A program made the position numbers and the translations under genes. A stretch of 64,000 nt of DNA from DATAGF01 sp963834875 (lineage in GTDB: Bacteria; Actinomycetota; Thermoleophilia; Miltoncostaeales; Miltoncostaeaceae): contig CAWIDG010000002.1 in the NCBI GenBank assembly GCA_963834875.1, positions 186,001-250,000 on the forward strand, in the 5' to 3' direction. Every line of letters starts with the position of its first letter. Within the stretch, counting starts at the first letter, position 1. The notes beneath the pieces are model-generated. The model saw only the letters and a list, made by a program, of their open reading frames with translations, did not search any database and was not told the DNA's origin. Below, one piece after another: positions 1 through 11,333 of this stretch.

Positions 1-897
1 CACCTGAGCCGCGAGCGACTTGACGTCCTCCGGCAGCACGAAGCCGCGCCCCTGGAGGAGCGCGAGCGCCTTCGCGGCGCGCAGCAGCCACAGCCCGGCC
101 CGCGGGCTCGCCCCGAGCTGGGCGCGCGGGTCGCGGCGGGTCGCCGCCGACAGCGCGACCACGTAATCGGCGAGGGCCGGGTCGGAGTGCACCCGCTCGG
201 CCGCCGAGCGCGCAGCGAGGATCTCGCGATCGCCGGCCACCTGCCCCACCAGCTCCACCGGGTCCTGGGCCGCCAGGTCGAGGATCATCGACGCCTCCTC
301 CCGCGGCGGCGGGTAGCCGATCCGCACCCTCACGGCGAAGCGGTCGAGCTGCGCCTCCGGCAGCGGGAAGGTGCCCTCGTACTCGACCGGGTTCTGGGTC
401 GCGATGATCATGAACGGCCGCGGCAGCGCGCGCGTCGCCCCGTCCACCGTGACCTGGCCCTCCTCCATGCACTCGAGGAGCGCGGACTGGGTCTTGGGCG
501 AGGCGCGGTTGATCTCGTTGACCAGGACGAGGTTCGCGAAGACCGGCCCGGCCCGGAAGAGGAAGGCGCCGGCGTTCTGGTCCCAGACGGTCACGCCGGT
601 GACGTCCGCGGGCAGCAGATCGGCCGTGCACTGCACCCGCGAGTAGTCGCAACCGGCCGCGCGCGCGAGGCTCTTGGCGAGCACCGTCTTCCCGACCCCG
701 GGGACGTCCTCGATCATCACGTGGCCGCCGGAGAGCAGCGCGATCACGCAGGCCTCCAGGCTGGAGCGGGGTGCGCGGACGGCGCGCGCGCAGGCGTCCA
801 CGAGCGCACCGGCCAGGGCGGAGGCCTGTGCCAGCTCGTCGTCCCGCAGCGGCGGGGAGGCGAGGGGCGAGGTGGCGATCGTCCGAGGGTAGTACAA
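1..897 (-). CDS. MoxR-family AAA+ ATPase (partial, C-terminus beyond window)
   Basis: MoxR ATPases are AAA+ chaperones that usually work with von Willebrand-A proteins encoded beside them. The reading frame is open to the window edge. It shows a Walker A (DVPGVGKTVLAKS), a Walker B-like VNEINRASPKTQSALLE and the family signature ATQNPVEYEGTFPLPEAQLDRF split over two stretches. The start is unclear. The only in-frame classical start is TTG at 897, but a -10-like TACCCT at 886-891 is followed six bases later by an in-frame ATC at 877-879, so the true start may sit there or have been altered. Product family is certain; partner genes lie outside the window. Confidence 0.93.
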   Translation of the reverse strand, partial: MYYPRTIATSPLASPPLRDDELAQASALAGALVDACARAVRAPRSSLEACVIALLSGGHVMIEDVPGVGKTVLAKSLARAAGCDYSRVQCTADLLPADVTGVTVWDQNAGAFLFRAGPVFANLVLVNEINRASPKTQSALLECMEEGQVTVDGATRALPRPFMIIATQNPVEYEGTFPLPEAQLDRFAVRVRIGYPPPREEASMILDLAAQDPVELVGQVAGDREILAARSAAERVHSDPALADYVVALSAATRRDPRAQLGASPRAGLWLLRAAKALALLQGRGFVLPEDVKSLAAQV

Positions 898-942
898 AGG
901 CGGCTGCGACGAGCCGCCGCAGGGGGTGCGCCGCGCTTGGGG

Positions 943-948
943 TAGGCT
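943..948 (+). promoter_or_regulatory. -10 element of the stress-protein gene
   Basis: TAGGCT ends eight bases before the ATG at 957. This spacing fits a leaderless transcript, a pattern seen repeatedly in this window. Confidence 0.45.
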
Positions 949-956
949 CGCGCGCC

Positions 957-1364
957 ATGGCGGCGATCCCCGGAGCGGGCTCCCCTATGGGAGCACATCG
1001 GGTGCTGCGTCGACGAGTCGGACGCCTCGGCCGGGGCACTTCGAGAGGCGGCCCGCCTCAGGGCCCGACGCCGGTGCGCGGCTCAGCGTCGTCCACGTCG
1101 CCGCCGGCCCGCCGCACGACGCGGCGCCCGCGCCGCCTGCCTGGCTGACGGGCGTCGCGGCCGAGGCCGGCGGGCACCCGGTGCTGCTCGTCAACCTCGG
1201 GCTCGCGGCCTCGGCGATCTGCGAGTGGGCCGCAGACGCGCGCGCGGACCTGATCGTGGCGAGCGCGCACCGCGGCGTGCGCGAGCGCATCCTGCTGGGG
1301 AGCTTCGCGGGCCACCTCGCCCGCCACGCCCCCTGCAGCGTCCTGCTGGTGCGGCCAGACCTAG
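957..1364 (+). CDS. Universal stress protein (UspA family), frameshifted
   Basis: The piece starting at ATG 957 reads as far as HRVL. The next piece (VDESDASAGALREAARL) lies in a second frame from about 1009. The remainder, from ARLSVVHVAAG to the typical Usp ending LARHAPCSVLLVRP, is in a third frame from about 1070. Together they give one Usp domain of about 135 residues with the ATP-binding-type GxxxxxxxGSxAxxLxxxxPCSVLLV end. A TAG at 1362-1364 would close the gene after one more indel. It converges on coaBC and overlaps its last bases. Usp proteins bind nucleotides under stress; no specific role can be read here. Confidence 0.7.
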
Positions 1365-2554
1365 GCCGGCGGGAGGAGGGACACGACCGCGTCGAGGATG
1401 CGCTCGGCGCAGGCGTCCTTGCTCATGCGGGGGAGCCGCTCCTCCCCCTCGGGCCCGATGATCGTGATCTCGTTGTCGGGGCTGCCGAAGCCGGCGCCCT
1501 CGCGCGAGATGTCGTTGTGGACGATCAGGTCGAGGCGCTTGCGCTCGCGCTTGGCCCGGGCGCGCGCGAGGCCGTCGGCGCCGTGCTCGGCCGCGAAGCC
1601 CACGACCACCTGGCCGTCGCGGCGCGCGGCGAGCTCGGTCAGGATGTCGGCCGTCGGCTCGAGCTCCAGGGCGAGGCGGCCCTCGGCGCCCTTGTCGATC
1701 TTGCCCTCGCGCGTCGCGGCCGGGGCGAAATCGGCGACGGCGGCGGCCATGACCAGGACGTGGCACGAGCCGAAAGCGTCGAGGGCCGCGCGCCGAAGGT
1801 CGGCCGCCGTGGCCGCATCGACGTAGCGGATGTCCGGGTGGCGCGGCAGGTTGACGTTGGCCGCGAGGACGGTGACGTCGGCCCCGCGGCGCCGCGCCGC
1901 CTCGGCGATCGCCCACCCCATCCGCCCGCTCGACCGGTTGCCGACGTAGCGCACCGGGTCGATCGGCTCGCGCGTGCCGCCGGCGCTGACGAGGACGCGG
2001 CGGCCGGCGAGCGACCGAGCACCCGCGAGGCGTGCCTCGACCGCGGCCGCGATCTCGGACGGATCGGCGAGCCGCCCCGCGCCGACCTCGCCGTCGGCGA
2101 GGAGCCCCGTCGCCGGCGCGATCACCTCGACGCCGCGCCCGACGAGCCGGGCCAGGTTGTCCGCCGTGGCGGGATGGGTCCACATGCGGGTGTTCATGGC
2201 CGGGGCGATCACCACCGGGCCGTCGAAGGCCAGGTAGGCCGAGCCGAGGAGGCCGTCGGCCAGGCCGGCCGCCATCCTCGCGATCGTGTTCGCGGAGGCC
2301 GGGGCGACGAGCATCAGGTCGGCCCGCCGGGCCAGGTCGAGGTGGCCGTAGCCCGGCCGATCCTCGGCGCCGAACAGGTCGAGGCCGACCGGCCGCCCCG
2401 AGAGCGCGGCGAAGGTCGCCGGGCCGACGAAGCGCCGCGCGGCCCGGGTCATGACGACGGTGACCCCGTGCCCGCCGCGCTGCAGGATGCGCATCACGTC
2501 GATCGCCTTGTAGGCCGCGATCCCACCGGAGACCCCCAGGAGCACCTCAGCCAT
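1361..2554 (-). CDS. coaBC: Bifunctional phosphopantothenoylcysteine decarboxylase / phosphopantothenate-cysteine ligase
   Basis: This 397-residue enzyme carries out two consecutive steps of coenzyme A synthesis: it joins cysteine to 4'-phosphopantothenate, then decarboxylates the product. The N-terminal flavin decarboxylase half shows LGVSGGIAAYKAID, the PAMNTRMW motif and the active-site-type SANTIARMAAGLADGLL. The C-terminal ligase half shows VSAGGTREPIDPVRYVGNRS and the AAAVADFAP motif. Length is normal and the gene is unbroken. Its ATG overlaps the end of gmk by eight bases, so the two are probably co-translated. In many actinobacteria rpoZ sits between gmk and coaBC; it is absent here. 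Confidence 0.97.
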   Translation of the reverse strand: MAEVLLGVSGGIAAYKAIDVMRILQRGGHGVTVVMTRAARRFVGPATFAALSGRPVGLDLFGAEDRPGYGHLDLARRADLMLVAPASANTIARMAAGLADGLLGSAYLAFDGPVVIAPAMNTRMWTHPATADNLARLVGRGVEVIAPATGLLADGEVGAGRLADPSEIAAAVEARLAGARSLAGRRVLVSAGGTREPIDPVRYVGNRSSGRMGWAIAEAARRRGADVTVLAANVNLPRHPDIRYVDAATAADLRRAALDAFGSCHVLVMAAAVADFAPAATREGKIDKGAEGRLALELEPTADILTELAARRDGQVVVGFAAEHGADGLARARAKRERKRLDLIVHNDISREGAGFGSPDNEITIIGPEGEERLPRMSKDACAERILDAVVSLLPPA

Positions 2555-3125
2555 CGGGAGCCTCCCCGGTCACCTCGGCGATCGTCGCGGCGAGCCGCTC
2601 GGCCGCGGGCCCGACCTCGTCGTTGACGATGACGTGGTCGAACTCCGACATCGCCTCGAGCTCGACACGGCTCGTGGCGAGGCGTGCGGCGATCTCGCCC
2701 TCGGTGTCGGTCGCCCGCCGCTCGAGCCGCCGCCCGAGCTCGGCGAGCGACGGGGGCGCGATGAAGATCGACGCCGCCTCGGGGACGTCCCGCCGGATGG
2801 CCCGCGCGCCGGCCAGCTCGAGCTCGACCAGCGGCGACCGGCCGGCGGCGAGGATGCGGTCGATCTCGGACCGCAGGGTGCCGTAGCGGTTTCCCGCGTA
2901 CTCGACGTGCTCGAGGAAGGCCCCTCCGGCGACGCGGCGGTCGAACTCGGCGGGGCTGAGGAACCAGTACTCGACCCCGTCGACCTCGCCCGGGCGCCGG
3001 CGGCGGGTGGTCGCCGAGACCGCGACCTCGACGTCGGGGAAGCGGGGAAGGATTCGCTCGATGAGCGTCCCCTTCCCCGCGCCCGAAGGTCCCGAGACGA
3101 TGATGACCCGGGAGCGCGCCGCTAC
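2547..3125 (-). CDS. gmk: Guanylate kinase (start codon not found)
   Basis: The enzyme phosphorylates GMP to GDP. The P-loop VSGPSGAGKGTLIERIL lies at the N-terminus, followed by TTRRRRPGEVDGVEYWFL, the GMP-binding region with EYAGNRYGT, and the usual C-terminal VNDEVGPAAERLA. Length would be about 190 residues, normal for the family. The frame has no ATG, GTG or TTG before the P-loop. The codon at the expected place, overlapping the mihF stop TAG, is GTA (3123-3125). Either a base is wrong, for example GTG read as GTA, or an unusual start is used. It lies between mihF and coaBC with overlaps on both sides. Confidence 0.93.
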   Translation of the reverse strand, partial: VAARSRVIIVSGPSGAGKGTLIERILPRFPDVEVAVSATTRRRRPGEVDGVEYWFLSPAEFDRRVAGGAFLEHVEYAGNRYGTLRSEIDRILAAGRSPLVELELAGARAIRRDVPEAASIFIAPPSLAELGRRLERRATDTEGEIAARLATSRVELEAMSEFDHVIVNDEVGPAAERLAATIAEVTGEAPDG

Positions 3126-3463
3126 CGGTGGAGCAGCTCCAGCAGCTCGGTGCGCTGTCGGTCGGAAAGGCCCCCGATCGTCTTGCCCTGCGATATGCGG
3201 CAGGTGTTCAGGAATCGCGTCGCCTTGACCTTCCCGTACTTCGGAACCGCCATCAGCATGTCAAACACCTTGGCTGTGATCACGAAGTCGGGAGGGTTGG
3301 CGATCACGACCTGGATCGACGTCCGCCCGCTCTTCAGGTCTTTCTTGAGTTGCGCCCTGCGGGAACGAATCTGGTTCGCTCGGCGGAGGGCCTCCATGCG
3401 CTGATCGAGCGAACGCTCGGGTGCCTGTGTCACTGGCTTGGGAGGAGTGGTCGTGGTGGCCAT
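3122..3463 (-). CDS. mihF: Integration host factor, actinobacterial type (mIHF)
   Basis: This is a small basic nucleoid protein that bends DNA and is essential in mycobacteria. The 113 residues show the mIHF signature: a helix with ALRRANQIRSRRAQLKKDLKSG, then a helix-two-turns-helix-like region VFDMLMAVPKYGKVKATRFL and the end ISQGKTIGGLSDRQR. The ATG at 3463 is nine bases after a TAGAAT -10 element, so the mRNA is probably leaderless. It is the first gene of mihF-gmk-coaBC. The protein is a marker for Actinomycetota, which supports the taxonomic guess. Confidence 0.96.
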   Translation of the reverse strand: MATTTTPPKPVTQAPERSLDQRMEALRRANQIRSRRAQLKKDLKSGRTSIQVVIANPPDFVITAKVFDMLMAVPKYGKVKATRFLNTCRISQGKTIGGLSDRQRTELLELLHR

Positions 3464-3472
3464 CGCGGCGCC

Positions 3473-3502
3473 ATTCTAGGTCTCGGACTTTGCCGCCCGC
3501 AA
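3473..3502 (-). promoter_or_regulatory. Promoter of mihF-gmk-coaBC
   Basis: On the minus strand TTGCGG (3497-3502) and TAGAAT (3473-3478) are separated by 18 bases, and the -10 is nine bases from the mihF ATG. It lies in the 70-base gap after carB, in DNA visibly less GC-rich than its surroundings. Confidence 0.6.
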
Positions 3503-3533
3503 GCGCGACTTTGCAGCCATTTTTACCTGCTTT

Positions 3534-6818
<3,285 letters not shown>

Positions 6819-6822
6819 TCGC

Positions 6823-7887
6823 CTAGAGGGACTCCGCGAACTCGCGGAACATGTAGCGGGCGTCGCGCGGCCCCGGGCTCGCCTCGGGGTGGTACTGCAC
6901 CGACCAGGCGCGCAGCTCGGGGGCGGCGATGCCCTCGACCGAGCCGTCGAAGAGGCTCGTGCGCGTGACCTCGACGCCGTCGGGCAGGTCGCCGGCCTCG
7001 ACGGCGTAGCCGTGGTTCTGCACCGTGATCTCCACCGCGCCGTCGGCCGCGCGGCGCACCGGGTGGTTGGCGCCGCGGTGGCCGAAGGCAAGGCGGCGCG
7101 TGGGCAGGCCGAGGGCGTGGGCCAGCATCTGGTGGCCCAGGCAGATGCCGAACACGGGCACCTCGCCCAGCAGGCCGCGCACGGCCTCGATGACCGGCGT
7201 CACGGCGGCCGGATCGCCGGGGCCGTTCGAGACGAACACCCCGTCGGGGCCGCGCGCGAGGATCTCGCCCGAGGTCGCGCCGGCGGGCACGACGTCGAGG
7301 CGGCAGCCGGCCGCCAGCAGGCCGCGGGCGATGCTCGCCTTCATCCCGCAGTCGACGGCCACCACGCGCGGCCCGTCGTCTCCCAGGGCCCGCGGGTGCC
7401 CCGCGGCCTCGGCCGCGAGGTCGCGTCCGTCGAGCACCGGGTGCTCGCGCACCCGCGCCAGCAGCTCATCCGGGCCGAGCTCGTCGGACACCCCGCCGCG
7501 CATGGCCCCCCGGTCGCGCAGATGGCGCACCAGGCGGCGGGTGTCGCAGCCGTTGACGGCCACGACGCCGCGCTCGCGCAGCCACCCGCACCAGCCGGCC
7601 GCCCCGGCGGCACCCGGCCCGTCGCCGGCGCGGGCCATCACCACCGCCCCCGGCCAGGCCCGCTCGCTCTCGTCGTGCCCGGGCCCGGCGCCGTGGTTGC
7701 CGATCATGGGCGCGGCGAAGCAGAGGATCTGGCCGAGGTACGAGGGGTCGGTGACGGCCTCCTGGTAGCCGGTCATCCCGGTGGTGAAGACCATCTCCCC
7801 GAGGGCGGTGCCCGAGGCCGCGACGGAGCGGGCCTCGAGGACGAGGCCGTCCTCCAGCACCGCCCAGGCGCGGCCGTCGCGCGTCAT
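6823..7887 (-). CDS. carA: Carbamoyl-phosphate synthase, small (glutaminase) subunit
   Basis: It hydrolyses glutamine and passes ammonia to CarB. From ATG 7887 it is 354 residues. The N-terminal half shows the family motifs FTTGMTGYQE and TDPSYLGQI. The class I amidotransferase half has the catalytic triad: Cys about 249 in FGICLGHQ, His about 333 and Glu about 335 in VQYHPEASPGP. The start overlaps the stop of the isochorismatase gene (ATGA), which favours this start over more upstream codons. Confidence 0.97.
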   Translation of the reverse strand: MTRDGRAWAVLEDGLVLEARSVAASGTALGEMVFTTGMTGYQEAVTDPSYLGQILCFAAPMIGNHGAGPGHDESERAWPGAVVMARAGDGPGAAGAAGWCGWLRERGVVAVNGCDTRRLVRHLRDRGAMRGGVSDELGPDELLARVREHPVLDGRDLAAEAAGHPRALGDDGPRVVAVDCGMKASIARGLLAAGCRLDVVPAGATSGEILARGPDGVFVSNGPGDPAAVTPVIEAVRGLLGEVPVFGICLGHQMLAHALGLPTRRLAFGHRGANHPVRRAADGAVEITVQNHGYAVEAGDLPDGVEVTRTSLFDGSVEGIAAPELRAWSVQYHPEASPGPRDARYMFREFAESL

Positions 7888-8459
7888 CTGACCAGGCGCG
7901 AGATCCGCTTGAACTCGTCCGAGCCGGCCCGCTCGAGCATCTCGAACAGGGCCATCTCGGCGCTGGTGGTGCCCGCGCCGGCGGCGGTCATCTTCGCGAG
8001 CCCCAGGTCGCGGTTCCGGGCGGTCCGCGACGACACGGCATCGGCGGCCACCTGCACGCCGAAGCCGCGCTCCAGCAGGTCGTGCGCGGTCTGGTTGACG
8101 CACACGTGGGTCTCGATGCCCGCCACCACCCAGGTGCGCGCGCCGGCCTCGGCGACCGCGTCCTCGAAGGCGCCGACCCCGCAGGCCGAGAACCGCACCT
8201 TCTCGACCACGCGCGCGCCCTCGGGCAGGCGCTCGGCGAGCTCGGGCACGGTGTGGCCGAGGCCCTTGGGGTACTGCTCGCTCACCAGCACCGGGCGGCC
8301 GAGGACCCCGAAGCCCTCGGCGAGCAGGCCGCAGTTGGCGATCACCTCGTCGAAGCGGTCGATCACCGGCCGGAACGCCTCCTGGACGTCCACCAGGATC
8401 AGCCCCGCCTCCTCGCGCTCCAGCAGCGCCGGGTGGCGCCGCTCGTCTACCGCCGCCAT
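7884..8459 (-). CDS. Isochorismatase-family hydrolase within the pyrimidine operon
   Basis: This is a cysteine hydrolase of the isochorismatase/nicotinamidase fold, 191 residues. The likely triad is visible: Asp 24 (LILVDVQEAF), Lys about 88 (VVEKVRFSACG) and Cys about 120 (GIETHVCVNQT). The sequence is closest to the YcaC-like group, whose substrate is generally unknown. It overlaps pyrC by 13 bases and carA by four, so it is translated with the pyrimidine genes. A role in pyrimidine or ureide metabolism is possible but not shown by the sequence. Confidence 0.9.
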   Translation of the reverse strand: MAAVDERRHPALLEREEAGLILVDVQEAFRPVIDRFDEVIANCGLLAEGFGVLGRPVLVSEQYPKGLGHTVPELAERLPEGARVVEKVRFSACGVGAFEDAVAEAGARTWVVAGIETHVCVNQTAHDLLERGFGVQVAADAVSSRTARNRDLGLAKMTAAGAGTTSAEMALFEMLERAGSDEFKRISRLVR

Positions 8460-9745
8460 GCGATCTGACCTCCCGCGATCGTGAGCCGGACCCCGCCGAC
8501 GAGCTCGTCCCCGAGGAAGGCCGAGTTGCGCGATCGGCTCCGGAACCCCTCGGCGCCCACGACGACCCGCTCCTCCAGGTCGAGCAGCGCGAGGTCCGCC
8601 ACGGCGCCCTCGGCGAGCGTCGGCGCCGGGAGGCCCAGGGCGGCGGCCGCGTCCGCGCCCATCCGCCGCACCAGGATCTCGAGGCCGAGACGGCCGGGCC
8701 GCACCAGATGGGTGTGGCAGGCCGCGAAGGCGGTCTCGAGGCCGGTGACCCCGAAGGGCGCCTCCTCGAACGGCACCTCCTTCTCCTCGGTCGCGTGGGG
8801 GGCGTGGTCGGTGGCGACGCAGTCGATCGTGCCGTCGGCGAGGGCGGCGATGAGGGCGTCGCGGTCCGCCTCCTCCCGCAGCGGCGGGTTCATCTTGTGC
8901 CGCGACGGGTCCAGCGACTCGACCGCGGCGTCGGTGAGCGTGAGGTGATGGGGCGTGACCTCCGCGGTGATGCGCACCCCGCGCGCCTTCGCGCGGCGGA
9001 TCTCATCGGCCGTCGAGGCGGCCGAGACGTGGCAGACGTGGATGCGCCCGCCCTCGTACTCGGCCAGCGCCGCGTCGCGCGCGACCGCCACGCTCTCCGA
9101 GATCGAGGGGATCCCCCCGAGCCCGAGGCGGCTGGCGACCGCGCCCTCGTGCATCACGCCGGAGCCCGACAGCGCGGGGTCCTCCTCGTGCAGGACAAGC
9201 GGAAGGCCGGTGATGCGCTGGTACTGCAGCGCCCTGCGCATGACGCCGGCGTCGGCGACCGGGTGGCCGTCGTCGCTGAAGCCCGCCGCGCCGGCGCGGG
9301 CGAGCTCGACCTGCTCGGTCAGCTCCGCGCCCCTCTGCCCCGCGGTGATGGCGGCGAGGAACCCGACCCGCACGGCCGCCTCCTGCTCGCCGCGCTCCAG
9401 CAGCGACTCCAGCACGGAGGCGGTGTCCACGACCGGCGAGGTGTTGGGCATGGCCACGATGGTCACGAAGCCCCCGGCCGCCGCCGCCAGGCTGCCGGTG
9501 GCGATGTCCTCCAGGTCCTCGCGCCCGGGTGTGCGCAGGTGGACGTGCGGGTCGACGAAGCCGGGCACCGCCACGAGCCCGGCGGCGTCGATCTCCTCCA
9601 GCCCGTCGGGCGAGCCGCCGACGCGGCCCTCGCGCACGACCAGGTCGCGGACCTCGTCGAGCCCGGCGGCCGGGTCGAGGACGCGCACCCCGCGCAGCAC
9701 GAGCGACGCGGCTGGGCCGGGCCGCTGGACGAGCCGGGGGGGCAC
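8447..9745 (-). CDS. pyrC: Dihydroorotase (class I)
   Basis: It cyclises carbamoyl aspartate to dihydroorotate, the third step of UMP synthesis. The 432 residues contain the metal-binding DPHVHLRTPGREDLEDI motif, ITAEVTPHHLTLTD with a metal-site His, and the ATDHAPHATEEK signature of class I enzymes. The gene is intact. Its GTG start overlaps the pyrB stop (TAGTG), and its end overlaps the isochorismatase gene. Confidence 0.97.
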   Translation of the reverse strand: MPPRLVQRPGPAASLVLRGVRVLDPAAGLDEVRDLVVREGRVGGSPDGLEEIDAAGLVAVPGFVDPHVHLRTPGREDLEDIATGSLAAAAGGFVTIVAMPNTSPVVDTASVLESLLERGEQEAAVRVGFLAAITAGQRGAELTEQVELARAGAAGFSDDGHPVADAGVMRRALQYQRITGLPLVLHEEDPALSGSGVMHEGAVASRLGLGGIPSISESVAVARDAALAEYEGGRIHVCHVSAASTADEIRRAKARGVRITAEVTPHHLTLTDAAVESLDPSRHKMNPPLREEADRDALIAALADGTIDCVATDHAPHATEEKEVPFEEAPFGVTGLETAFAACHTHLVRPGRLGLEILVRRMGADAAAALGLPAPTLAEGAVADLALLDLEERVVVGAEGFRSRSRNSAFLGDELVGGVRLTIAGGQIAWRR

Positions 9746-10698
9746 TAGACGGCGACCGCCCCGATCTGGTCGGCCGGCTCGGCCGCGCTCGCCGGCTCGG
9801 TGAGCAGGTCGTAGAGGACGGCCATGCGGACGATCATCCCGTTGGCCGCCTGGCGCACGATCAGGGTGGCCGGGTCGTCGGCGAGGGCGCCCGTGATCTC
9901 GACGCCGCGGTTGATCGGGCCGGCGTGCATCACCCGCTGGCCGGGGCGCAGGCGGTCGTGGCCGATCCCGTAGGTCGCGGCGTACTCGCGCAGCGACGGG
10001 ACGAAGCCGCCCGGTCCCATCCGCTCCAGCTGCATCCGCAGCACGTAGACGACGTCGGCGTCGGCGACGTCGCGCACGTCGGTGGAGACGTCCACCCCGA
10101 GCGCCGCCTCGGCCTCGCGCGGGATCAGCGTCGGCGGGGCGATCAGCGAGACGCGCGCGCCCATCGTCTGGAAGCCGCGGATGCCCGAGCGCGCGACGCG
10201 CGAGTGGGCGATGTCCCCCACGAAGGCGATGTGCAGGCCGTCGAGCGGCCCGACCTCGCGCTCGATCGTGTAGAGGTCGAGCAGGGTCTGGGTGGGGTGC
10301 TCGTGCTTGCCGTCGCCGGCGTTGACGACGGCCGCCTCGGTGTGGCGGGAGGCGATCTCGCAGGCGCCCACGGCCGGGTGGCGGATGACCAGGACGTCCG
10401 GCGCGTAGGACGCCAGCGTGAGGACCGTGTCCTTCAGGGTCTCGCCCTTCTCGACGCTCGACCCCGCGCCCTTGACGTTGACGACGTCGGCCGAGAGCCG
10501 CTTGCCGGCCAGCTCGAAGGAGGTGGACGTGCGCGTGGAGGGCTCGAAGAACATGCTGATGATGGTCCGCCCGCGCAGCGTCGGCACCTTCTTGATGTCG
10601 CGCTGCATGACCTCGGCGAACCGGTTGCCGACCCGCAGGATGCGCGCGATCTCCGCGCGGTCCAGGTCGGCGATCGAGATGAGCGATCGGCGCGTCAC
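9745..10698 (-). CDS. pyrB: Aspartate carbamoyltransferase, catalytic subunit
   Basis: It joins carbamoyl phosphate to aspartate. The 317 residues show the carbamoyl-phosphate loop FEPSTRTSTSFELA (residues ~51-64), the VIRHP motif, the HPTQTLLDLYTI motif and MHAGPINRGVEI. The GTG start overlaps the pyrR stop (GTGA). No pyrI-like regulatory subunit gene is present, as expected for an actinobacterium. Confidence 0.97.
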   Translation of the reverse strand: MTRRSLISIADLDRAEIARILRVGNRFAEVMQRDIKKVPTLRGRTIISMFFEPSTRTSTSFELAGKRLSADVVNVKGAGSSVEKGETLKDTVLTLASYAPDVLVIRHPAVGACEIASRHTEAAVVNAGDGKHEHPTQTLLDLYTIEREVGPLDGLHIAFVGDIAHSRVARSGIRGFQTMGARVSLIAPPTLIPREAEAALGVDVSTDVRDVADADVVYVLRMQLERMGPGGFVPSLREYAATYGIGHDRLRPGQRVMHAGPINRGVEITGALADDPATLIVRQAANGMIVRMAVLYDLLTEPASAAEPADQIGAVAV

Positions 10699-11240
10699 CG
10701 CGAGTCCTCCGGGTCGTCCTCGAGCACGACCTCGTCGGCGCCGTCGATCTCCTCGAGGCGGACGCTCACCCGCTGGGAGCGCGAGGTCGGCAGGTTCTTC
10801 CCCACGTAGTCGGGCCGGATCGGGAGCTCCCGGTGGCCGCGATCCACCAGCACCGCGAGCTGCACCTGCGGCGGCCGGCCGTAGTCGAAGATGGCGTCGA
10901 TGGCGGCCCGGATGGTGCGACCGGTGTAGAGGACGTCGTCCACCAGCACGACGGCGCGCTCGGAGACGTCGAAGTCGAGGGCGGTGTCGCCGACGACCGG
11001 CAGCGCCCCCCGGCGGTTGTCGAGCCCGACGTCGTCGCGGTAGAGGGCGATGTCAACCGTGCCGAAGGCCGGCTCCGTCCCGGCGAACTCCCCGATCAGC
11101 CGCGCCAGGCGGGCGGCGAGCGGCACCCCGCGCGTGTGGATCCCGACGAGCGCGAGCCCCTCGGGATCGCCGTGGCGCTCGACGATCTCGTGCGAGATCC
11201 GGGCGACCGTCCGGCGCAGCTGGTCGGCATCGACCAGCAC
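10695..11240 (-). CDS. pyrR: PyrR: pyr operon regulator / uracil phosphoribosyltransferase
   Basis: PyrR binds a hairpin in pyr mRNA when UMP is high and also makes UMP from uracil and PRPP. The 181 residues have the PRPP loop VVLVDDVLYTGRT and the PyrR signature RVSVRLEE near the end. The GTG at 11240 has only a weak ribosome site. Better translation signals lie upstream: AAAGGAGA in front of ATG 11302, which opens a 14-codon frame ending 17 bases before the GTG. Either this is a leader peptide coupled to pyrR, or a one-base error separates the true PyrR N-terminus from the rest. Confidence 0.95.
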   Translation of the reverse strand: MLVDADQLRRTVARISHEIVERHGDPEGLALVGIHTRGVPLAARLARLIGEFAGTEPAFGTVDIALYRDDVGLDNRRGALPVVGDTALDFDVSERAVVLVDDVLYTGRTIRAAIDAIFDYGRPPQVQLAVLVDRGHRELPIRPDYVGKNLPTSRSQRVSVRLEEIDGADEVVLEDDPEDSR

Positions 11241-11257
11241 CTTCGTCGCGAGCGGGG

Positions 11258-11302
11258 CTATGTGCGCGCGGAGGTGTCGCGGGGCGACGGGCGCAGGGTC
11301 AT
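11258..11302 (-). CDS. Possible 14-residue leader peptide before pyrR
   Basis: ATG ACC CTG ... TAG encodes MTLRPSPRDTSART. It has a strong Shine-Dalgarno (AAAGGAGA, four bases before ATG) placed directly after the PyrR hairpin, so PyrR binding would affect this start first. It could also be the true 5' end of pyrR cut off by an indel. Confidence 0.4.
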   Translation of the reverse strand: MTLRPSPRDTSART

Positions 11303-11314
11303 CGCGTCTCCTTT

Positions 11315-11333
11315 CCGGCCTCGCAGGACCGGG
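11315..11333 (-). promoter_or_regulatory. PyrR-binding hairpin in the pyr operon mRNA
   Basis: The minus strand reads CCGG-TCC-TGCGA-GG-CCGG, a hairpin whose core GGTCCTGCGAGGCC fits the PyrR binding-loop consensus (ARUCCNGNGAGGYU) at all but the two end positions. It starts at the base after the rnz stop codon and ends just before the Shine-Dalgarno of the leader frame, so control is probably at translation initiation, as proposed for mycobacteria. Confidence 0.8.

Noticed and set aside
926..2626. Long plus-strand frame of 566 codons
   Set aside because: Beyond about 1360 it is the mirror of coaBC, with Arg/Ala/Gly-rich, domain-free sequence typical of antisense frames in GC-rich DNA. Only its first part overlaps the real stress-protein gene.
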